Assembly (NCBI GenBank): GCA_036877525.1
Contig: JAZGTH010000063.1
Location: 1,017,001 to 1,081,000, forward strand
Length of the DNA: 64,000 nt
DNA from: Chromobotia macracanthus
Lineage: Eukaryota > Chordata > Actinopteri > Cypriniformes > Botiidae
Direction of reading: 5' to 3'
Shown: positions 57,730 through 64,000 of the stretch, piece after piece
Layout of the letters: each line of letters begins with the position of its first letter
Numbering within the stretch: position 1 is the stretch's first letter
Made by a program: the position numbers and the translations under genes
The notes under the pieces: generated by a model
Told to the model about the DNA's origin: nothing
The model's input: the letters and a program-made list of their open reading frames with translations, nothing else
The model's database searches: none

Positions 57730-59295
57730 CCACAGTAAACACTCTTTATCTCGCAGGTTTTGTTCTGTGTTAAGAGATTCTGCAGTGAAGTTTCGCTGTA
57801 GACCTGGGAGCTATCACACGCTGCAGGGCTTATTTAAACTATTTGTCACCTCTACACTTTGCTTTGTTAATCATCTGGGATTTAACTAGGTTTTATTGGT
57901 ATGTATATGCTGCTGTTGTTGTGAATTGTCACTTAGGGAAAAACATTATTTCTTCTGGCAAACAAGCCTAGAAAAAGCCCTTCCTGGCAGCTATGTGTCT
58001 TTATAAAGCATCAAGATAAAAGTGCTGAAGTGCTATGAGGAGTAAAGAAGAGTTTCATTGTTCATGCAAACTGTACAGTCGCTTTAACAGATAGAGAGAA
58101 GAGAAGCTTGTGTTGGGGAGGAAATAGAGAAACAGAAATTGTCACTCATTATTATTATACTTATTATTAATCTAATTTAATTGCTTTTAAATAATATGCT
58201 TTTAAACTTACAGAGTATAATAATAAATCATTCCATAAAGAACAGATACATTTCAGCATAAATATTTGATCAACAGACTGACTCTGTTCTGTTTGTTTGA
58301 TGGTGTAATTGTTGTAAATTTAGCCTCTGAACATTTGGCAAGTTCTTTAAGTCAGATTGAAATATTTTAGCACAGTGGTGCAAAATTTTCATTTTTGAAA
58401 AGCTGTGAAAAAAGCGTTTTTGAAAAGTCTGTCAGTAAAGGTAAATAATTGTGATTGAACTATACAAAGTGTAATTTGTATTTAACTTGTCAATAAATTG
58501 TTCATTTATAAGATAGAAAGACAAAATAAATACGTAACAAACCTGTTTTGATGTTGCAAAATTTCTACAGAAACTGAGTTTGGTTGTATGGATGTTCTTT
58601 GTAAACTCACTGATATAATTAGTTGTATATAACCTATTATAATGAGTAAACAATAAATTTATTTTCAGTAGTTTTAAGGTGTATTGCAGGCTCATTTGAA
58701 TTTCACAAATGTCCTCAAGTATGTCATGTCCCCTGCTGAAAACCGTCTTGGGACAACCATTCTTAAAAAAATGCATGAAAAGAGCAAAAAAAAAGCGAGC
58801 AAGTGAGCAGTGCACCTGACAGAGAGGCTGAAATATCAGACCGGCTTTCAGAGTCCTCACCCTGATCCCATCCTTACACAGAGAGATTGGCAAAGCAGTT
58901 TGTTCTACCAAATTTAACAATGATATATCATTATCACAACTTTCAGTGGAGATCTATAAAATCAATGGCTCCACAAGTTGAGCAGGATAAGTATTACTGA
59001 CATGCTGGGAGAGTGTTAAAGCTCTTGGGTATGGATCGCAATGGTGGCTTGGATCAATGGCATTTGTGGACACTAAGCTCAATAACAAGTCCTTCCAAGA
59101 ACTGGAAGAGAGAAAAGAGAAAGAAAAAGCAAATTTGCCAGGAGTGGAGCTAATATCCTGTATGCGCTTGACTGAACATGACTGAACATGGAAAAGAGCG
59201 AGAGAGGATCAGAGAGTGAGAGAGAGAAAGTGAAAGAGAGCCAAGGGATATATGTATGGATTCCTTTGCTTTAATTGCATCAATAGACATCTAGG
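57730..59295. other. Unique stretch, AT-rich from 58140 to 58700
   Basis: It contains a 162-codon minus-strand frame (58432-58920) of uncertain meaning, discussed in the findings. ACTGAACATG is tandemly duplicated at 59171-59190. GA-rich at 59196-59240. Confidence 0.5.
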
Positions 59296-59299
59296 TGAC

Positions 59300-59400
59300 T
59301 TTATTGATGACGTGGCGTCATTGGTATTGGCAGATGGACAAAACAAATTAATTGACCAATCAGTGTGAATCAGACCTTCTGTTCCGCCCGCTCAATACTA
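59300..59400 (+). promoter_or_regulatory. CRE / CCAAT / GC-box cluster
   Basis: TGACGTGGCGTCA (59308-59320) contains inverted TGACG half-sites and the ATF6-type TGACGTGG. ATTGG occurs at 59320-59324 and 59326-59330, CCAATCAG at 59356-59363 (NF-Y consensus), and CCGCCCG at 59384-59390 (Sp-type). This set, in under 100 bp, is typical of CCAAT-type TATA-less promoters. A small open frame begins at 59406. Confidence 0.4.
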
Positions 59401-59405
59401 AGTGA

Positions 59406-59483
59406 ATGGTCACCGACCTGCCGTGCAAGATGTTCATACAGACTTTCAGTGAAACAGCTGAAGTGGGTTTTGTGCATGCTTAA
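59406..59483 (+). CDS. Possible 25-codon small ORF downstream of promoter-like cluster
   Basis: ATG at 59406 to TAA at 59481-59483, peptide MVTDLPCKMFIQTFSETAEV followed by GFVHA. Eight of the first ten codons end in G or C. The start context is weak at -3 (T) but has G at +4. There is no signal peptide or membrane segment. It could be a first exon, a micropeptide, or chance. Confidence 0.12.
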   Translation: MVTDLPCKMFIQTFSETAEVGFVHA

Positions 59484-59489
59484 CCTGAA

Positions 59490-60335
59490 GCTGATCAGTT
59501 GATGTTCTGCCATTCGGACTGGCTGATGTTTCATTCTTTGTGCATTAGAGTAAAAGGTGATGTGAGCATGACGTAACTAAATCTGCAAAAGTACAATTTC
59601 CTGTTTGCTGCTGACAGCGTGACAGAGGATGGTGTGTTTAGATCATGGCGATGTTAGCAGGATAGAATGAATCATGTGAGCATCAACAACAGATTGGTGA
59701 AGTGTCAGCTCTGAATGAGATGAAACTGAATTAGCAGGTCTGATATGTCCTGCTGTCTCTGCTCTAGCAGTGTTCTGTTCAAAACAATGATTTTTGTAGA
59801 ATTTGATTCAGTCCAGATATTAAAGTAGTTCACACAATAGAAAGTATTTTTGATTAGCAATATTAATATAACGAAATGTATTTAATAAGGATCAGTGGGT
59901 GAGGGGTGATGTTGCATTTTTAAATGAGTATTTTTTACATTTATTACATTATGTGCTGTAGACTGTACAGTAGATGATCTTATTGGGCCTCATCACAGGG
60001 CCTAGATGAACATACTGACTGTCCATCTCTCTCAACGGCCATGTCAGGACAGAAGAGTATAGAGGATCTGAGGAAAAGCAACAAAGAAATTATAATTTAT
60101 ATCTCTTATGATTGTCATTTTTATAATGTTTTCAGACTTCTACATCAAGTAAGAGTTCCTTGGTAAAAGCAAAAGACAGAAAATAAATGAATCGCACCAA
60201 TTTTTAGATCATTCAAATATTTGATATTTGCTTACATACTGTAGACTACAAAGACGCTCTTGAATTAGATTAATAAGAGAACTTGACAAGGGCAGATAAA
60301 CTGTTTTCACAAAATACTGCCGAGATGAGATTTCA
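59490..60335. other. Unique non-coding stretch
   Basis: Nothing supported. Confidence 0.55.
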
Positions 60336-60339
60336 CTCT

Positions 60340-60500
60340 TCTGAAGATAATTTGCTCTATTAATTATGAGTTTTACATTTGTAAAGCCCAGATCAATCAC
60401 CAGTGCTGAGACACGAGTGTGTCTGATTAGCATATAAAATGCATTTCTCCATCTGTCAAGTCATTCGCACTAAGAAGCTTTTCTTCTTCTCTGGTTTTCA
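60340..60500. promoter_or_regulatory. Candidate conserved non-coding element
   Basis: GCTCTATTAATTATGAG, AGCCCAGATCAATCACC, CTGATTAGCATATAAAATGC: homeodomain, PBX/MEIS-like (GATCAATCA) and TATA-like words in unique sequence. Confidence 0.4.
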
Positions 60501-60754
60501 GAGGGCCGGTCTGTGTTTGCTCTCTGATTACACATTCAAACACTGACCAGGCCCTTGTCCAAACAGCAGCGCTGCAGAACAGCTAGTGAAGTGTAGTCAA
60601 ACATCTCTCTGTCCCTGGAGTACAGCAGCACGTCAGTGCCCTCACACATGGAGAAGAACAAAACTCAGCGAGACGTCAGGGAGAACGTGAGAGACACAGG
60701 GGGAAAGACCGACGTGAGTGTGTGAGTGCAGGAGAGAGTGTGAAATAGTGAAGT

Positions 60755-60915
60755 TAAAGAGTTCTAATGAGGGCCCTAACTGCTTCAAATGGGCCAGTCT
60801 TTTACCCTTGTTTTGATAAAGATGAGAGATGGGCTGTGCAGAAAGAAAAGATGGCGTAATTAAACAGCCTAATGAGTTTGTGGGTCTTTTGTCAGCACTG
60901 AGGCCCTTAAAGAAA
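60755..60915. promoter_or_regulatory. Candidate conserved non-coding element
   Basis: TCTAATGAGGGCCCTAACTG, TTTTGATAAAGATGAGAGATG, GATGGCGTAATTAAACAGCC, TAATGAGTTTGTGGG. It also reads through GTGTGTGTGGGGGGGG afterwards. Unique, with no coding frame. Confidence 0.4.
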
Positions 60916-60999
60916 GGGGTGTGTGTGTGGGGGGGGTATTTTATGGCTAGAAAATCTTCTCTTTCAATACTGTCAAAGAAGTTTCTTGCACAGCAGTTA

Positions 61000-61420
61000 T
61001 CACAGCATGTCAAATTGCTCTAGCTTGAGAAATCATTTGGATTTTTTCTCCTCACAGAGTGCCCCGAAACAAAAGGCTCCCCTCTGGTCTAATTTGCCTT
61101 GGTAGGGTCGCTGTGGGTGGGGGGTCCGTGTGGACAGAGAGAGCCCTGTCTCCTTACTGGAGGATTAGAGGTTTGGGAGGGGCGAGGTGAGGTGACACAG
61201 CCCGCTTGCAATTTCACCCAAAATGCTGCAATTGTCTCTGAGCTGGAACAGAGTGGCAGCACTCATTTCCCCCTCCATTCATTATCTTGCCTGTATTTAC
61301 TTATCTTTGTCTCAAAATGGAAAAAAATCAAAGTGTTTAAAGGGCCTCTTTTATGTGAAGAAAGGTTTTTAACAGCGCATTTCCCCTGACACGACTGAGT
61401 TAAAGCCAGAGGAACAGTTA
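61000..61420. other. Unique stretch
   Basis: GC-rich at 61100-61200 (GGTGGGGGG, GGGAGGGGCGAGG). The 96-codon + frame (61099-61389) is composition driven. No gene. Confidence 0.5.
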
Positions 61421-61479
61421 TACTCTGAAGACAGTATGAATAGCAAATGAGTACTTTTCTACTTTTCTTTGGTATTATA

Positions 61480-61945
61480 TACTGAATTAGATCCTTGATT
61501 TCTTCAAATTACATTTCCCGAGGCCCCCTGTATAATGTGTTCCTCTTTGGCTGCGATGCACAATTTTATGGTGTCAAATTAGCACAAAGAAAATGACACC
61601 ATTCTTCCTGAGGACGGCGCCTTGTGTGGTATTTTTACATCATGTGCCACATCTTTTAATGATTTATATGTTTCTTTGAAAATAATTCCCCTCATCAGAC
61701 ATCCCTGGCTCAAGAACATTTGGCAGGAGCTTATAAAAGTGTGCTAGCCGCACTTGATTTACATGCTAATAAATGCAGACAAAAGGGGAAAAATATCTCC
61801 TCCTCTGTTTACAATAAACGAAACTTAATTGACATTGTCATTCCAAATGATCGTCGGAGCTGAAATGTTCACTCACTGGCGGCTTTTGTTCTTTTCAGAG
61901 TATACGAATGATTTACAGGAAATTATAGCTGCCAGCCTCATGCTT
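61480..61945. promoter_or_regulatory. Long candidate conserved element
   Basis: About 460 bp of unique sequence without tandem repeats, rich in ordered developmental motifs: CAAATTAGCACAAAG, ACATGCTAATAAATGC, TTACAATAAACG (forkhead-like), CTTAATTGACATTGTCATTC (SOX- and homeodomain-like) and CGAATGATTTAC. In texture it is the strongest enhancer candidate of the window. It includes a TTTTGTTCTTTTCAG acceptor-like string that is not followed by a biased frame. Confidence 0.45.
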
Positions 61946-61999
61946 GTAAGATTAAAACATGATTGTTGTGGTGCTAGGGATGTGGATGTAATATTTTAA

Positions 62000-63085
62000 A
62001 CTTGGAACAAACAAAAAGTTTCTTGTTGGGAGAAACACAGTTACACACTACACACATTCTTTAAAGTGCTGCTAAAGGATTTGCTGTCTGATGAATTTTG
62101 GAACGCTAGTGTAACATCAGTGTTTAACTGAGGGCCAAACTATGTGCACACAGGGCCTAAATTCTCCAAATTGGAAATTTAACTGTGTCTTCAACAGGTG
62201 TGACGCATTTGTCTAGCTTTAAAAAAGGACTCTTTATCGAAAGTGTTTATGACAAAAATTTGAATATGTACAGTTTAAACGACCCTTTTCTTCAGCTGAA
62301 TCTCATTTAAACACAGAGCTGAGTGAAACCGAGTTTGTCTCTTATCTTTTCAAAGCCAGATGAATTCTGTTTTTGCTTCATTATTCTATTTATTCTGAAA
62401 CGTGTTGGCTGTTCCACTACGCTGAAGAGGTTCAAATCTTCAAAGCCAGACCTTGAAATTGAATGGTAGATGGAGCTCCTAGCATGAACAGTGTTTAATT
62501 CTACAAAGAGCAAGTGTAATAACAGGGCTAATATTACTTTCCTGTAAGAAACTGAAGGCCAAGAGTGTAATGAGTTAAAAGAATACGGTTAAAAAACATT
62601 TCTGTCTCCAGTAACAAATGTGCAGTGCTGACTAAACTGCCCACGTTTGCTCCTTTATTGTTGTGTTTTAAAAGACAATAGAACTCGTGCATTTAAATGG
62701 TTTATATACAGCTCTGTCACTGCTGCCTCTGCTGCTAGAAGTTTCAAGAAAAATACTATTATCATTTTTTCTAAACTATGAAAAAGTGAGTTTGTGCTCC
62801 GTGAATACTGTCATTTTAAAAACCCTTGTCACAACCACCCACAAGCCTACTGTCAGACTTCTGTTGAGATAACTCTGAAAAACATTTTCTCCAACAATTA
62901 CATTTCTTACCCCATCCAACTTAATTACTGCTGTTCCTGTAGTGATACGTGTGTGATTTGAGAGCGATAATTAGGTGGGATATTGAGGAAGGCCTCTGGG
63001 GTCCTGCACCTCACAGATCTCAGAATGAGACATAGAGAGAGACAGAGAGAGTTAGATCAAGAAAGATAGAGAGATGCCATCTTCT
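62000..63085. other. Unique stretch
   Basis: 62280-62530 repeats TCAAAGCCAGA twice (near 62350 and 62438), with TCF/LEF-like TTCAAAG cores. No gene. Confidence 0.5.
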
Positions 63086-63094
63086 CAGATTATT

Positions 63095-63245
63095 CTGGGG
63101 GCCAGGGCTCCCAGGCAGCTTATTCATCCAAGGCCTGGTAATTAAATTATAATTTAAGCTGCTGACTGTAGAGCAGAGAGGCCCCAGTCGGCCGGGGGTG
63201 GCTGATCACTGACAGGATTTATACTTAATGAAATAATAAAGCAAC
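63095..63245. promoter_or_regulatory. Candidate conserved non-coding element
   Basis: CAGATTATTCTGGGGGCC, TGGTAATTAAATTATAATTT, AAGCTGCTGACTG, GGTGGCTGATCACTGACAGG (MEIS-like TGACAG) and CTTAATGAAATAATAAAGC. Unique and ordered, with no open frame. Confidence 0.4.
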
Positions 63246-63259
63246 AGACTGCTTGCTCC

Positions 63260-63800
63260 AGTCAGAATACGCTCCATGTTTAGGGTGGCGCGTGTGTGTG
63301 TGAATAAAAGTTTGTGTATTTGTTTTAGCTATAACTGCAGGTGACTTTTTTATTCCATTCCTGCCCTGTGGTAGGTGATGCATTCCCTCCTTTATTCTCC
63401 AAGGAGCAAGGGTGAGATTACAGAGGAGAAGAGCAAATGTGAAGTGAATGACATTAGGAGAACCATGAGAGATGTGTGTACCTCACACCCTCGACACACA
63501 GCGCCATTTCAAGGCTGCGTCTTCTGTCTGCGGCAGAGGCTAAGATGGACTCCCTCCTCAATGCTAGCACTCGCTAACCCAGCCTCTGGCTCATTACCCC
63601 CCCTCGCTCACACACCCGCCCTGCCCCAGCGCTGGCCTGCTGACGGACAGCTCTAGTTAACAGTCCCTCTGAGCACACAGAGAGAGAGAGGGACTAGAGC
63701 ACAAATGACAGGTGCAGTTAAAATGGTGGGACACAGACAGGCTGTATCGCTGTAAAATCAGTAATGTGAGGCGCTTCAACTCATGCTCACAATTTTCTTT
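63260..63800. other. Unique stretch, GC-rich at 63480-63650
   Basis: A 93-codon + frame (63375-63656) is open across a C-rich segment without codon bias. Not called. Confidence 0.45.
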
Positions 63801-63824
63801 CCTGATATCATGATATTTCAATAT

Positions 63825-63874
63825 TTTTCAATGTGGTCTCAGAGTCACCCCAAAGTCTGAGACCACATTGAAAA
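63825..63874. mobile_element. 19-bp inverted repeat resembling two abutting transposon tips
   Basis: TTTTCAATGTGGTCTCAGA (63825-63843) and TCTGAGACCACATTGAAAA (63856-63874) are exact complements around a 12-base loop GTCACCCCAAAG. TCTGAGACCAC is the inner part of the terminal repeat seen at 54498. The two copies point outward from the shared loop, as if the outer tips of two copies met here. Confidence 0.6.
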
Positions 63875-64000
63875 GATGTTTCTTTAAATTTACACATTAA
63901 AAATAAATGTGTTTGAATTCGTAGAAAAATGTGAACGCAAAGGCGATTTTTGAGGTAAAATGAGGGATTAATATTGAAATAATAACAATGACCTGGTAAT

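Noticed and set aside
59406..59483. Resemblance of CKMFI to the start of an RNA-recognition motif
   Set aside because: Only five residues match and the following residues do not fit an RRM. Treated as coincidence.
59800..59850. Third copy of the TAGTTCACACA-type repeat
   Set aside because: Only about a dozen bases match and the rest of the repeat is absent.

Overview
The window looks like teleost fish nuclear DNA, most probably from a cypriniform (carp, goldfish or zebrafish relative). The evidence is an AT-rich background, very abundant CA/TG, GA/CT and AT microsatellites, and at least two diverged copies (17865-18012 and 50576-50760) of an interspersed repeat that I recall as very common in cyprinid genomes, opening with roughly AATAGTTCACnCAAAAAT. 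Fragments of a fish SINE-like tail (31494-31527, 43461-43515) and one Tc1/mariner-like terminal repeat (54498-54530) fit the same picture. Nothing resembles bacterial or viral gene organisation. I found no tRNA, rRNA, CRISPR array, or complete recognisable protein-coding gene.

Most of the 64 kb is best read as an intergenic gene desert and/or the inside of very large introns. Long open frames are few, and the longest (6874-8019, 332-381 codons) are artefacts of a stop-free TG/TCTG repeat. A few short islands do have exon-like properties: an open frame with GC-rich third codon positions, or a good splice acceptor and donor. They lie at 1001-1092 (+), 4466-4579 (-), 25685-25792 (-), 34305-34385 (-), 35814-35872 (+), 42975-43031 (+) and 52560-52674 (+). 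I could not assign any of them to a protein family. They lie on both strands and do not form one gene model, so they are listed with low confidence.

Layout. 1-6.9 kb: unique sequence with two coding-like islands and small GGT and CAT repeats. 7-7.9 kb: a 981-bp TG/TCTG/TATG array. 8-17.6 kb: unique sequence with several enhancer-like, conserved-looking blocks, a G-rich minisatellite, an AT palindrome, a 114-bp AT array and a CpG-rich segment. 18-36 kb: many CA/GA arrays, a homeodomain-motif-dense block at 25.25-25.45 kb, and a CpG-rich segment at 28.9-29.1 kb with an exact CTCF consensus. 36-50 kb: a tetranucleotide STR, a TTA array and a 99-bp AC array. 50-64 kb: transposon fragments, a CRE/CCAAT/GC-box cluster at 59.3 kb, a consensus CArG box at 57.7 kb, and the densest run of enhancer-like unique sequence (60.3-63.3 kb).

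Taken together, this resembles the regulatory landscape of a neighbouring developmental gene. That is an inference from sequence texture and motif content. No alignment or expression data were available.
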